From assembly GCA_033980235.1 (NCBI GenBank), contig CM067068.1, positions 548,501 to 612,500 on the forward strand: a DNA stretch of 64,000 bases, given 5' to 3'. A model generated the notes under the pieces. It worked only from the letters and a program-made list of their open reading frames with translations, had not been told where the DNA came from and made no database searches. The position numbers were made by a program, and so were the translations under genes. Below are positions 48,666-62,643 of the stretch, in pieces. The DNA is from Diadema setosum (Eukaryota; Echinodermata; Echinoidea; Diadematoida; Diadematidae). Position 1 is the stretch's first letter; every line of letters begins with the position of its first letter.

Positions 48666-50031
48666 CATATAGCATATAATACGTTTTAGGAGAATAACAA
48701 CCTTGGATTTAGTTTATTGAGCCACAATTTCCCAAAAATGTATTATAGTGCATGTTATTATTCAGAATCAGAGCATTGATTGAAAGGGAATTTTATTTGT
48801 ATAGGGAAATATCCAGTTGGTGTACAATTCCCATTGTTTTTGTTTTAGTTTATGACAGATGCGAATACTACAAATAATAAGATCATTCCAGGTAAAATCA
48901 AAGTCAATTTATTGTAATTCCTAAGAATACAAGGTCTCAGTTCATTATTCTTATCATTTAGAGGTAACTAGTCCATCAATTTAAACTATTACTGTCATAA
49001 TGATTATTAGAATCATTATCAGGTCTATCAGTATTGTCATAATTGCTATTAGTTTTATTATTGTTTTGTGAGGAAATGTGTTTAAAACGTATGAAATTTG
49101 CTTTTAAAAACGTTTAGGGACAGTCTTTCACGTTGACCATACACTGAAAAGCTTTATCTCTTTCCTTGTTAATAGTTTTAATTAGTCACAGTGGTACAAT
49201 CTTCTCATGGGAGTATAGTCCAAGGTTAATTGTTATTAGTGTCATCCAGAGAAAGTATAAATTTTACAGTGTCTGGGAGAATTTATTATTTGTAATATAG
49301 GGCCCAAACATGGAAACCACAAAGTGCCCAAGATTGATGCCAGGAGAACACCACGTGCAATATTCACATAACAAGTGTAAATTAAGATAATATTGTTTTG
49401 TACTTTATTATTATCAAAAGAATGTTTGGAAGTGCTTGAAACAAAACACTATATCTCTTTAGCTTATAATCAAAATTTCATCATCAATTGTGCAAATGGT
49501 TTCGAAAGAACCACCTATTATAATGAATTGCACTTTATTCAGTAAGTTTATGTAATAATTTAGTCGTCTCTGGTCATTATAGCCAAGTCGGTGGAATATC
49601 CTTGAACTGCATGAGTCTAAAATAGCTAATTTATGTGCGAAAATGAATGTAGTTTAAGAAGAAGTGTGCGTAAGATTTTAGATATGGTAGGGCCTACGCG
49701 TGGACGTGATTGACAGTTAGTCCATGGAATATTATAAGGTTTACAAGTTACGTGCGTTTACGTGATTGTGTACAGTGTTTTATAATAATCACCTTAAGTG
49801 GTACCAATTACGGCACTGAAGATTTCGTATCCTTCCTTTTCTTTTTTTTTTATGGGGGGGGGGGGGGGGGGGGAGGGGGTCATTCACTTTCTCCACTACT
49901 ATATTATACATGTAGGCCTATACTATGTAGATGCTTCGGCTCAAACTGAAACTATGGGCCATTATCGTGACGGGGAAAGGTATAAAGTTGTTCCCCTCTA
50001 AATTTTGGCAACCTAAAACCAAATCAATCTT

Positions 50032-50067
<36 letters not shown>

Positions 50068-52370
50068 AAAATCTTCCCCCGCGGTCCCAGATAAAAGGTA
50101 TGACCGACCATGGAGGTGGGAAGACTTTCTTCCCACCTCCCTGTACCGACATTGAGATATTTAGCCATCATTTTTCATGTTACAAAAAGGATCATTATCC
50201 AACACATACCCGCAATAACATTCATTTAGACAACCCAAGAATATTGTTCGCTATTTATAGGTCTATATGGACCTAATAATGTTCCCCATGTATAACCATC
50301 TAAAGCATTTCACATGCTTTTAAATAATTTTTACGAGAAAACTAAAGTTAATGCTTACAGATAAATATTTTTAATAGTATTAATCAAACTTATATAGAAT
50401 ATAATCAAATACAGTATACAAGCATAGATGTTTAGACTCTCATTACCGACACGGTACAGAAACGCATCATGAGTATATTAGTCACTTTACATGTTTACAC
50501 AGATTCACAGATAATTATGTTCCATCAATCAACCCGTTTTTGTATATAACATGCGTATTGTACTTCATCAAGAATAAAGTATGTTTTTTTTTTCAAAAAA
50601 AAAACACGAATATAAATAATTCTTATTTGGAATTCTCTTATAATATTGTTCAAATCACTCTGTTTCCATTCTATATTGCTGTAGAAAATAGTTTGCAAAT
50701 TTTAAGAGCAGTTGTTCTATATTGATGTTTGCGCAGTGATTTTTAAGAGCAAATTCTTAAACGAGCTCCCATTTCGGAGTGTAAAAGTACATCCGATACA
50801 TTGTCAGAGTTTTGTGTACATTATTACGTACAACGTGTCTCCTCCAGGGCCCCCGTCTCATGAAACAGTTGCAATTTATTAATCGCAAGTGCCTTCTGAT
50901 CGCAACTTTTCAAGACTGAATTGATCGCAAATTTGTCAAAAGTTGAAATGAAAAATAGATCGCAGATTTTAGGTTGCCACGAAATTTGCATTAGTTTTCG
51001 GATAAACTTATGAGTAAGGGTTATCATTAGATGAGATTTGACTTGTTACCACCGAAATAATACTAACATACAAGGTCACTGGAAAGCAATTTGTAGGCCT
51101 ATAATATAGGTCAAAATTTACCAACATGATTTTTTTGCATGTTGTAGAATTAACACAATTGACACTGGCTGGTCGTAAATTGAGTGTGATATAGTGTATA
51201 TCACGAAGGATGTTTGCAATCAATTTTATCTCAAGATGAAATTCATTGTGATATTCGAAAATGACTGACTTATACAGTATTCCAACTTTGTTGAGGGGAG
51301 GTCCAGTAGGCTTTCGAAAGGCGCGCGCTTCGAATCGATCGGATCGGTGCATACTGATTATTTCCGGGTGTAATATTACTCTTGAAAACCCTTCTCTGAT
51401 TGGTTTACTGCTGGACATAATTGCTATTACAACCAACCAGCTACGCGATTTTATAGGAAGCAACGTCCAACACAAAGATACGGAAGGAAGAGAGAGCGTA
51501 CGAGGCAGCTTGTGTTATGTTGCATACACTTTATTTACACCATACATCTTCAACGTACAGTGGCTATGAGTACAGTGTGTACTTCCACGTCAATCCGTGG
51601 ATCGTCATAATCGATGATACAGTTCTCGTCGTTCGTGTTGTTTACTTGAACCCTTCTGTGTGCGGCGTAGACACGGGTTACCCTTGGATGGATAACACGA
51701 TCACGGAGCTGCTGAGGTGCTAGCTAGTTGCTAGCTACACCTACCTACTACATACGTGTACCTAGCATCAAAGCCGAGTGCTAAACACACAGTAGGACTG
51801 GCTGTTACTAGTATTGTGCGACGATGAATCCGAGGGCTGTGAAGATACTAACAAGTTAATCTCAACAGAGCCAGGGTCAGGTGCAGAGGAAATAAATGCT
51901 CCATAAGTTACGCTAACAAGTGAGGCTGGTCCACGCCGCTGCAACTGCTGCAGCTGCATGCAGGTAATTTGTGAATAAATTTATCTAACGTTAGGGTATT
52001 AAAATTACTAACATGTTAGATCCTACGCTATGTGAGCTCGAGGAGAATATTCAGTTGATATTTTACGTTTCAAATGTTGTGCAATTAAATTAACACTCAC
52101 AGTTAGGATTTAACGTTTACGTCGTTAAACAGAAAAGGATGTTTAGGTTCTAAGTTAACTTGATGATAGCCTTTGAAAAGTAGAATCTAAAGATGATCTC
52201 ATTCCCATTGTCATGATTGTTAATGTTAATTGTTAGGAGCGGATTCTAACCTTTAATTGGCTTGACCGAAAGATCGGTCTGTAACATTAGACCTATCTGT
52301 CCGTCGGGGAATGTTCCGCGGAGACTGCGTCTGGCTTCACGGATCCCCTCCGTCTACGGAGGACAGCGTT
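48666..52370. other. Long stretch without a recognised gene
   Basis: Mostly unique AT-rich DNA. It holds a long G run (49,854-49,873), an (AC)n tract (50,034-50,066), and a moderately GC, non-repetitive part (51,290-51,965) that ends in GCATGCAGGTAATTTG, a possible splice donor. Open frames there (for example 51,008-51,475 minus) show no domain. Confidence 0.45.
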
Positions 52371-52600
52371 AAAGGGAACGCAAACCCAAAGAGCAATGTG
52401 GATTGAATGAAAGCGGCAACATTAGTAGAACATATCAGTGAAAGTTTGAAGAAAATCGGACAATCGATGCAAAAGTTATGAATTTTTAAAGTTTTTGTAT
52501 TGGAACCGCTGGATGAGGAGACTACTAACGTTTAGCGGTTATGACATATTATTAGTGGACAACAACATAAAGAAAATATAAAGGTCTCATGAGCAGGTTT
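52371..52600. repeat. Half of an AAAGGGAA-type TIR repeat
   Basis: TTAAAGGGAACGCAAACCC followed by GAAAATCGGACAATCG and AAAAGTTATGAATTTTT is similar in layout to the arm at 45,523. The partner arm was not found. Confidence 0.4.
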
Positions 52601-52756
52601 CCCGGACTGTGACTAGATATCTAGAACTCTATCACTACCAGAAGTCATTTTTCCTAGTAGTAGATATATATGGTACAAGGCCACTGCCTTGACCAATGGC
52701 AATGCCTGGACCAACTGGACGGGGGGTGCACCGATAATACAGTTTAATAACGGTCC

Positions 52757-53619
52757 TACTAATTGACGCAAACTAATGCAAACTAATGCAAACTAATACA
52801 AACAAATGCAAACTAACGCAAACTAATACAAACTCAATGCAAACTCAATGCAAACTCAATGCAAACTACTAATCAATGCAAACTAATGCAAAATACTAAT
52901 TAATGCAAACTAATACAAACCATTAGCGGTGAAAATTAGGGTGAATTACAGTACCTGGACCTGGCTCTTCCGAGGCCACTCTCACGTTAGTCCTCTCGAA
53001 ACAAAAACTAGTATCGATCAAGTAAATCCATTCTATCGAAGAATGACCAACGCAACTGCTCAACAGTCAACACTAACTTGAAAAAAAAAAAAAACATTTT
53101 ATGAAAATATCATTAAATTCATATTTCTTGACCAAATAGATATCGTTTTGAATATATTTCGCTTTCAAAATTCAGAAAATGTAAAGCAGAATGATGCCCA
53201 GAAATACGGATATTAATGATCGATCATAAATGCCGAAATACTAATTGATGCAAACTCGACGCAAACTCCAAAACACAACGCTATCCTATGCGAAAACAAC
53301 CTATATCGATTACAAATATCGGGAAATGACACCCCGAAATACTAATTAATGCAAACTCAACGCAATCTCCAAGACACAACGCTATCCTATGCGAAAACAA
53401 CCTATTATCGATTACAAATATCGGGAAATGACAGCCCGAAATACTAATTAATGCAAACTCAACGCAAACTCAAAAACACAACGCTATCCCATGTGAAAAC
53501 CACCTATATCGATTACAAATATCGGAAAATGACACCCCGAATGCGCAAACTCTAAGTCACATTATAACGTTTTCCAATGTGAAAACAATGTAAATTGATC
53601 ATGATTATTATTATTATTA

Positions 53620-53660
<41 letters not shown>

Positions 53661-53880
53661 TATAGTGCGCTTTTCCCACAAGGCCTAAAGCGCTTACAAT
53701 CAATTGAAAACATGTACGACAGAATGTGTAATTCGATAAATGTTACAGCTACAAACTACGAATATCGGAAATTGACACATCGAAACACTATAGTAATGCA
53801 AACTCCAAAACAAAAAGTTTTCCTACGTGAAAACTACCTAAATTAATTACAAATATCGGAAAATAACACCTCGTCATTAA
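52757..53880. repeat. GCAAACTAAT minisatellite and ~101-bp tandem repeat
   Basis: 52,757-52,925 is built of 10-12-bp units (AACTAATGCAA, AACTCAATGCA). From 53,217 a ~101-bp unit repeats at about 53,231, 53,333, 53,434 and, diverged, 53,535 and 53,750. Each unit contains ATACTAATTAATGCAAACTC, ATCCTATGCGAAAACAACC and TACAAATATCGG. An (ATT)n tract with AGTGCGCTTTTCCCACAAGG at 53,603-53,700, resembling a SINE end, interrupts it. Confidence 0.75.
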
Positions 53881-54009
53881 AAAAAAAAAAAATGGTCTCA
53901 CAGTATTCTATCACAGTCCTTTATCAAATTTCACTCTTGCAGAAGCGCAAATCTATTTAACACCAGATTGAATTGCAGTTTCATGTTAAGATTGTTTCAA
54001 ATGCTGTTA

Positions 54010-54059
54010 GACTGCCGTGGGAATATTTAGAATGCCGTAGGAATATTTATGATGCAATT

Positions 54060-54114
<55 letters not shown>

Positions 54115-54800
54115 TTGCAATTCTTTATCCAGAGTAGCCTGATCAGCATGAAATATATAAACAGTATAAAATATTACATTTCAAAACAGTATAAAGTAAT
54201 CACACACATCAAGTATTTAAATAAAATGATATCATACAATCACACAGATTTAAAATAGACTAACTGCCGGTCTTCCTCAGGGCTCTGTTTTCGTAAAAAT
54301 CCATGAAACATGAACAACATCAACAACGGTAACAACACCAACAATAAGAAAACAATTTGTTTAAAAATAGATATTGCAAATTGTGGCTGATCAGCAACGG
54401 GACACGTAATACAGTCAAATATAAAAATGAAGTGAACGCACATGTACAAACATCTGGAAATACGATAAAACAAACTGAACATCTAGAAAGAGGAGAGGAG
54501 AGGAAATGATATTTCCTATTAAGCGGCTGCAATCAGAGTGCAATCAGAGTCCAATTAGAATACTCTTCGAATGCAGATCAATACTTTCTATTTCGAATGC
54601 TCCTCGATGATGTTTTAGGCATGGGTAAAACATTCGAGCTGGCCTCAAGAATGGGCCCGAACACACTCAGAATGTCGTCAAAATTTTTAGAATGCACTTC
54701 GAATATGCAGGAATGCAGGAAGAATTTTCATTCCAACGACATTCCGGCTCATTCCGCCTCTGGTTGGACGGGGTATCAGGAAGAATTTTAAAATCCACAT
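54010..54800. repeat. GAATGC-rich repeat split by a retrotransposon tail
   Basis: GAATGC/GCATTC words recur at 54,010-54,055 (AGAATGCCGTAGGAATATTT) and at 54,570-54,760. Between them an exact (TTTA)n tract (54,056-54,116) and 380 bp of AC-rich sequence resemble the 3' end of a minus-strand non-LTR element. No RT motif is present. Confidence 0.4.
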
Positions 54801-55994
54801 TAATTTCATCAAAGAAATGGGCCGATAAACATTTTTTTTTTCTGCAACACATCATTACCTTCTTTGGCTATCAAAATAATCATCGCTTGTTTTTGAGAAG
54901 CGAATAATTCCCATATTGATACGCTTCACTCTAGGCTACTAAATATCCTACAACCGGTCAAAATGTATGTATATATACATAATATATATGGGTCAGAATT
55001 TTGAACGATGTACAATTGAGCCAAAACAACGCAAAATTTAAAAAGTAGGAAATCCTCAAAATAATTTATCTTATCTGATAGAGTATAATTCAAACATTAA
55101 TATGTATACTATATAGGAATTTCCCAGAGGAACAAGTTTTTTATTCACCGCGGAAGTTTACCATGTCCAGAGCAGCGAACGTCCGTGAGGAATAGCACTG
55201 CACATACATTTTGAGTACCATTTAACATATACTTGCAACAATCTCATTCAGTTCAAAATCGTAACAAAATATCTTATGAGACATGTGTATGTGTTGGCAG
55301 AATATTAAGCTTGTACTCTTAACCTGTACGTAATGGTAGACAACTGATTATTTAACCAAATACGTCATTTCTGTTGAAATATTACTCTTCCGCTATTCAC
55401 AAAATACTTTCTCCAATTTACGCGCATTTAACAGAAACTCAATATTTCGACCTCTTATTTCACTATCCCATACTTTAAACCTTACTAAAAAATGATAAGA
55501 TACTTTTTACAGATGTATCTGATCTGGGCAGTCTCTATAACCCAACAAATATAACATAGTTTTCATCACGGAGGTTCGCATATAGCTCACGGACGTTCGG
55601 AGCAAACAAGATATTGAACAATGCAGTTCTTTTGAGTTGGAAAAGCATTCTACTCACAACAAACAGCGATTTCATGTCGAGAACAAACTCCTCTGCAAAG
55701 TCCTAAATAATTACTACCGATTCTCAATTATAAAAGTTTGTTTATCTTTCCATGCTGAGGAATGAAAGAAAACACTTTTTCCATCTCTCGTAAATGAACG
55801 TACAAACGTACATCTCAGTGATGTATCTGTGCATCCTTAAGAACGAATATATTTATCAAAATTTTGTAATCATGAAGTAAAGAATTAGCTCCTAAATTTG
55901 TTATCTAAAGTCTACAATGCAAAATTTGCTTATAACGAACATGGTCACAGCAAAATATGACAATTAAGAATTGACATAGAAAAACAAAATAAAT
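54801..55994. other. No gene recognised
   Basis: AT-rich sequence. It contains the first CGAACGTCCGTGAG copies (55,176, 55,586) of the scattered motif described in the findings. Confidence 0.5.
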
Positions 55995-56690
55995 GTGCTC
56001 CGTTATCGAATACGATGTTTAGCTCGGGAGGGCAAACGAATACCTTTCAATGTGTATAGGAAGAAATCCCTCTGCGTTTGCTCCTTGTGTTACACACTGT
56101 TACCAAGGAGAATTTGTGTTATTTGTTCAGAAATGATATACGGTCCGATACTCCGAAGTTTCGTCATAACAAGACACTTAAGTCGATATAACTTGGATGG
56201 ATGTTTGCGACTTCGATATTATACAATATTGTTCGTTGTAACAAACATTTTGTATAAGCGCGTCATTTCGGAGGATCGCTATTCATACGGTTTGTCAATC
56301 CGAAAATTGGTTAAGGTTCGTATAATTATGAAGCTATATTATTCGGTAAATGATCTCCGAAGGTTAATCGAAAGGATTGTTAATTGGAACGTGAAAAATC
56401 TGGTTCGTTTATCCAAATGTGGAGAATCAAACTAACAACCAAATCCCCCAGATTACAAAACCTCATAATAATCGCTTTCACCTAAACTAAAATAAGGCCC
56501 ATTCCACTTTTAGAAGAATGCGGACCTAAACGATAGTGAATCTTAATAATTCATTTTCGGATTAACAAACTTTCGGAATAAGAACGTTTTTGATAAGAAA
56601 AATCCTGAAATAACTACGAACCTTTTTTTTTTTTTTCATTTTCGGAATAACAAACCTTTGGACATTCGGAGTAACGAGTCTTTGGAAGAG
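55995..56690. repeat. Degenerate TTCGGAATAACGAACC-type repeats
   Basis: Variants of TTCGGAATAACAAACC occur repeatedly on both strands (for example near 56,150, 56,230, 56,345, 56,560 and 56,640). The 146-residue open frame at 55,995-56,435 results from this repetition and has no domain. Confidence 0.55.
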
Positions 56691-56714
56691 CGAACGCATC
56701 AAAGTGCGACCTTA

Positions 56715-56923
56715 CACTTTTAAAAAGAAAAGGGTAAATCAGCGTTTTAAAAGGGGCGAGGAGTGACAGCGTTTAAAAAATGTTGTATTAACCCCTTTTC
56801 TTGCTGTATCTAGCACATCTAATGTTGGATTCAGCTGGATAAAAGGGTGAATACAACATTTTAAAAACGCTGTCACTCCTCGCCCCTTTTAGATGTTGAT
56901 TAACCCTTTTCCTTTTAAGAGTG
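56715..56923. mobile_element. 209-bp palindromic MITE
   Basis: Two arms of about 85 bp (starting CACTTTTAAAAAGAAAAGGG and, from the right, CACTCTTAAAAGGAAAAGGG) pair over GGGGCGAGGAGTGACAGCG. Flanked by TA (56,713-56,714, 56,924-56,925); TTA/TAA is also possible. Confidence 0.85.
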
Positions 56924-58530
56924 TAATCCTGTTATTAAATCATCACTTTTTTAAACTGTGTTTTCAAAGTAAGCACAAAAGCACAAACAACTTGAAGATA
57001 TCTCTGTCTCTTTAAGGTAAAATTAAAAAAAAACAATTCGGACAGAACTGCAAAGTAACATCGCTTTTCATTGATGAGTATAAAAAACACCATGTCATGA
57101 TAAACGGAAGATTTGCGTGTTTTCATCAGACAATAAATCGTATAATGCATTATTTTTGTTCGCTTATGACGACATTTCGATGAATAAAAGATAAACAAAC
57201 AAACAAACAAAAAAGCTCCTCCAGAGGAATTTGGTATAACGGGACTGCACTGGCGATTCTTTTCTCTGTGTGTTGGAGCTCGATCCCTTCTCTGTTTCTT
57301 CTCATTTTCATTCAACTGCTTCCACGTCCTTTTGAAACTTGTACGTTTCTTCTTGACACATGCCCATTACAGACTTCTTCCTTCATTTCATCCTTTTTGT
57401 TTCAATATATTCTGAATGTTACTGCGGAGCACTTTTCTGTTTGGTCGCAGCATGTTCAGGCTACTTAGGGAATGAGAGAAAAATGGTTGTGAAGAGAAAA
57501 ATGAGAATGTATCAAGGCATAACATATTATGACAATAACAGCGAACGTCCGTGATGGAGACCAAAACTGGATGGCAGCTATATCTTACTCAAAAGATATA
57601 CACGAGGAGCATCTGTCACTAAAAAGTGGCACTGTTCTTCTATCTCCTACTATGTAATCCATGGACTTATTCTACCAACGAACATCCGTGAGCAAAACGT
57701 TTTCCTTTTGTTATTACAGGTAAATCGAATGCTGAACGTTATTCACTTTTGGGTACGAGAAACTCAGTGATTTGGTAATATTTTCAAGTTAACATTAACT
57801 TAATGTATACAGTGATATATTTGTAATTATCAAAAATTTCCTTTCTCCGACCGAACGTCCGTGAGCGAAATTTTCAGAACCTATAACAGTGCAAATTGTC
57901 TCCAAAACCTCATCAGAAAGAAATTCAAATGCACAGAAATTACAGATTACGCAAAATTCCATTTTCCTTGTTTTCAGTGTTTAGCTGTTTTTATGTAATT
58001 AGAGGAAAAACAAGCATAAATTTGTGAGTAAATTCTGAGCTGCCTGTTCATCACGATCAAATACCGCCTTTAAAATTCTGAAACTACTGCTCTAAGCTCA
58101 TTGCTTACTTTGTAAAATTCTATTTGTCGCTATTGGAGCTAAAAGATTTAAAGAATATAAGGACACTTTCGAAACAAGTTATCCCTATAGGTCGGATTGC
58201 ATACGTCACGAAAGTTCGCTGATTATTGTCACGGACGTTCGTTCTGTATACTACTACACAGGGTCATGTTCCAGGACGGGTAACTAATCGACGGAGAGTA
58301 CGTAGCCTTCCTAACTCTTTCAAAAAATTGAAAAGGTATTGTCAATGCAAATTATAAGAAATTTGGCACTCTTTCAGCATATATATTGCTTAGAGAGGGA
58401 TTAGAGGGTGAATTTTCAGAGAAAATAGGTTTTCGGTGAATCGTTATGTTCCAAAAACTGCAGACGAGCCCCAGTCCGCTCTAAACATGACATGCAGCTC
58501 CTCGGCTAAAGAGCCAAAGGTAAAATGTAT
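56924..58530. other. No gene recognised
   Basis: AT-rich, with CGAACGTCCGTGA motifs at 57,542, 57,679, 57,852 and 58,229. Several short open frames have no domain pattern. Confidence 0.5.
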
Positions 58531-61500
58531 TAGACCAGGAGCTGGCTGCTGGTCAATTTACCCCATCAAGCCCAAAAGGTTTGACCCCTCAAAGTTACTG
58601 GGGCCACCCCCCTCATTACAAAACTGGGCGTCAGCCTGATATCTGAGGGCGGGGTCGTCCCCCAGGGACCCCCCAAAACGCCCTCCGGCGGGTGTAATTT
58701 ACCCCATGGAGCCCATGGACCAAACCTGGTCTAAAAGAATGGCCTAGGGGTGTACATAATAAAAATATAAAAACTGACAAAATATCTGGTCGGGAAAGGG
58801 GTTGCCAGACCGTCCCCCCCTGGGCCCCCCCTGGCGGGCGTAATTTACCCCATGCAGCCCATGTACCAAACTTGGTCCAATGAAAGTACTATGGGTGTAC
58901 ATAATAAAAACATAAAAACTGACACAATATCTGGTCGGGAAAGGGGTTGCCAGATCCCCTCACCCCCCCCCCCCACCGCCCATAACACCCCTTCGTGGGT
59001 TTAATTTAACCAACAGCACCCATGAATCGAATTTGGCCGAGGAAAGTAGGCCCCACTATGGGTGTGCAAAAAAGAAAAATAAAAACTGACAAAATATCTC
59101 ACTCAGAAAGAGTTATCAAACATATCCCCTACCTTTGCCACTCTCCCCCCCCCCCCTTTCTGAGTGTGAAGGGCCTATATGGTTTGGAGAGGTAATGAGC
59201 ATGTCATAAAAAGTAATAAATGGAACTTCTTGAAGTAAGATGGAGTTATAACAACAAAAGCATTGTGTGTGTGCATTATATCCACATGCCCCACCCCACT
59301 CCCTCCCCCAAAAGAATGGAGTTATCGATATCTACACTAGAAACATACTCAAAGAGTGCAGACCTTTGCCAAGCAGCTCATTTCCACCCATCCAGACATG
59401 CTAAAAACTGCCAAATTTCCCATATAAAAGCCTTTTGCTTTTAAATGCCATCAACTTCCAGCTGTGTGGTAGCGCCTTATACCTTGAGCACATGCTTTTA
59501 CCTTCAGTGCATGTATGCAAACCTCAAATTCATGCAGCTTGAACTCCCAATTTCATTGATCTCATCTGCCATAAGATAAAAATCATCAATATTTCATAAA
59601 AATTCCTGGATCACTACCAAAATTTATATTAATCATCTGTTCTTAAAATGTAATTGTGTTATTATCATCTTTTCATACAAGTTTCATCCAAATGTGTTCT
59701 CAACCTTTCAAGTTGTTTTGCATACAAACAAAAATGCAGACGATATTACTATATAAGTAACATAAACTCCTCAAGAGGCAGAAATAATTATCAACTGTAT
59801 CCAACATCCTACAGTTCAACTGTGTTACCATGCATGTGGAGCAAGCTCATGTACAAGACCTTGGTAAGTGAACTGGGCTTTCCTATTGTAGGTACTAAAA
59901 TACTGGTAGGCCCCTATGACAGTAGTACATGTATTTCATCACTGGATGACAATTTGTGTCAGTAACAGAGCAAGCAAAGAAAGGTCAAGAGTCTAGATCT
60001 TGGACTAGATCTATAGGTCTCAAATATGCTATGATATGGCTAGATATCTAAACCTATTTCCTATACACGCTATAGCTTGCAGAGTACCTGGTACTATTTG
60101 GCAAAACCAAATGAACTGGAACAGGGGATGGATTGTCAGTGAGACGTAGTGTATTATGAGTCATAACTGAAAAACCAATAAATAGAACATCAATGTTCTC
60201 AGCCTATAGGTTTAAGTGTCAAACGTGTGCATTGCTTTAAATTTGCATAGAACACTTAAACCCTGAATTTGTTAAAGTCACTGCACTTCCTAGCATTCAT
60301 AGAGTCAAAAAGGCATAATTATACTACATTTCAATTTCTCTATCTAGGACATCTTTGACTTTAGGATTAGAAATAGCCTTATCAATATGTATCATAAGTG
60401 TTGAAGATGCAGATGTTCCAATGAATGAATACTTGGAGAATTGGGTATGAAGATTAGGCAAATAATCTGAAACTCTCTTTAAATATAGCAAAAGAAATAA
60501 CAAACAGCCTGATTAAAGTTGCAAAAATTGTGATACTGATGTCTTAACAAGCTACAGTACATGCAGCATGTCTACCATGCCAGAAACATGGACAGAGAGC
60601 CTTAAGATTAAAGAGCTGTGACAAAATGAAGCCTCAAATTGCTTAAATTGCAGATCAAAACCATTGGTAGTATTAAAGATAATATTTTAAATACCTGTTC
60701 ATTACTTTATAGATATGCAGATGATATGTCCAAAACTATGAGATGACATGCACTACTGAGTGTAACAATGGATGCATATCATATCTGAAACCATTTCTCC
60801 TTGTAAATCTAATGCAGCTTATTCCAACTTGAATTTACTAGAGTCACATAAAGGTAATGTGAGCCTGAATGTTGTGATCCTAGCACTACCTCATACAAAA
60901 TAAAGAAATGGTGTTTTTTGTCAGCTAAAAACATGACATGTTATTATGAGGTTTTAAAAAGAATCTGAGTGAAGGACTGATAGTTGTTATTTGCATGTTA
61001 TTAAAGGCATGTTGATGAAAAGATAAACTTTAATTTGGTGTACAACTCATCAGTGGCCTTAAGTATTTGTGTGGTTGGTGTGAAACCGTAGTGTACTCTC
61101 AACAAATGCTTTCTTTAAGCATTTTTTTAATAGCTACTTGTTTCCTATAAGGTGAATACATTATATAAGTACTCAGTAGGCTGTATATAGAGTACAACAT
61201 GATGCAACTTCACACACATAGCTTTCAAAATCTGTTAAGTGTTCCTGCTTGGAGGTCCACTGATCATCCCTGTACAGTATAACATTCAAAAGGTATGAAC
61301 ATCTTACAGACCTACACTGTATTTGGTTTTGGTGTTGTTCTTTTATTTTCATATTTACTTCTGCCACAACTGTGAAGCTTCAATATATGCTTAATGTCAG
61401 ATAATTTATGCACTGACATAGCAATGCATCTGAGTCATTCAATACCCCATTTAATCACTTTTTCTTCATTCGGATGTTGGATGCTCTGCATTCATGATTG

Positions 61501-61649
61501 ATGTACAAGCTACAGTGTTATAATCCGAAATAGTCTTAAGTCCGACCAGTGTAAGTGACCATGGTTGTGAGACATTTTATTTACCACTATGTACATACAG
61601 TATAAGAATACATGTATGTCCATGGTCATGTGTAAGCAGTAGGCCTATG

Positions 61650-61687
<38 letters not shown>

Positions 61688-62593
61688 CATGCCTACTGTT
61701 ACAGCATACACACCGCAATATCCAAAATTATATAGAAAATTGATCAAAATAGGCATATAACTACTACATCTAATATACAGGTTGTGCTTTATGGATGATA
61801 GGCCACACAACATGAATGGATAGATTGTATCAATACACTTGTACTTAACCCTTTCTGTATGGACTTAAATGATATATGTATCACCATACAACGTACCTCT
61901 TCCTTCGGAATGACTTGGTACATTACAGTAAACATGTGGTGCGTATTGCTTTGTGTATAAATGTGTGTGTTTGTGGGGGGGGGGGTATAGGGGGAGTGGT
62001 TGTCCCAGGGGCAGTTTAACCCCTTTCCTGCCCAGATGTAATGTCAGCTTTTCTAATGTTATTATGTACATGTAGACTTCTACCTCTCTGCACACTACAC
62101 TGAGAAATCTCAACCCATAAGGGGTGTTTATGTGTGTAGGGGGCCTCAGGGGGGGCCTGATGGGGCAGTCTGGCAACCCCTTTCCCGACCAGATATTGTG
62201 TCAGCTTTTATATTTTCATTATGTACACACATAGTACTTTCATTGGACCAAGTTTGGTGCATGGGCTGCATGGGGTAAATTACACCCGCCAGGGGGGGCC
62301 CAGGGGGGGACGGTCTGGCAACCCCTTTCCCGACCAGATATTTTGTCAGTTTTTATATTTTTATTATGTACACCCCTAGGCCATTCTTTTAGACCAGGTT
62401 TGGTCCATGGGCTCCATGGGGTAAATTACACCCGCCGGAGGGCGTTTTGGGGGGGTCTCTGGGGGACGACCCCGCCCTCAGGTATCAGGCTGATGCCCAG
62501 TTTTGTAATGAGGGGGGTGGCCCCAGTAACTTTGAGGGGTCAAACCTTTTGGGCTTGATGGGGTAAATTGACCAGCAGCCAGCTCCTGGTCTA
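58531..62593. mobile_element. 4.1-kb element with 425-bp terminal inverted repeats
   Basis: 58,531-58,955 is the near-perfect inverse of 62,169-62,593, starting TAGACCAGGAGCTGG at each end. The arms consist of tandem ~150-bp units with GTAATTTACCCCATG, TGTACATAATAAAAA, and ATCTGGTCGGGAAAGGGGTT; more diverged units continue inwards to about 59,160 and from about 61,950. The 2.8-kb interior is AT-rich with (GT)n at 61,652-61,680 and encodes no recognisable transposase. TAT on both outer sides is a weak target-duplication candidate. Confidence 0.8.
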
Positions 62594-62643
62594 TATACCT
62601 TCGCCATCAAAGCAAGATAATGCCCCACTCGATAACGTTTTAA

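Noticed and set aside
55995..56435. 146-residue plus-strand open frame
   Set aside because: It lies in degenerate TTCGGAATAACGAACC repeats and shows no domain or normal composition.
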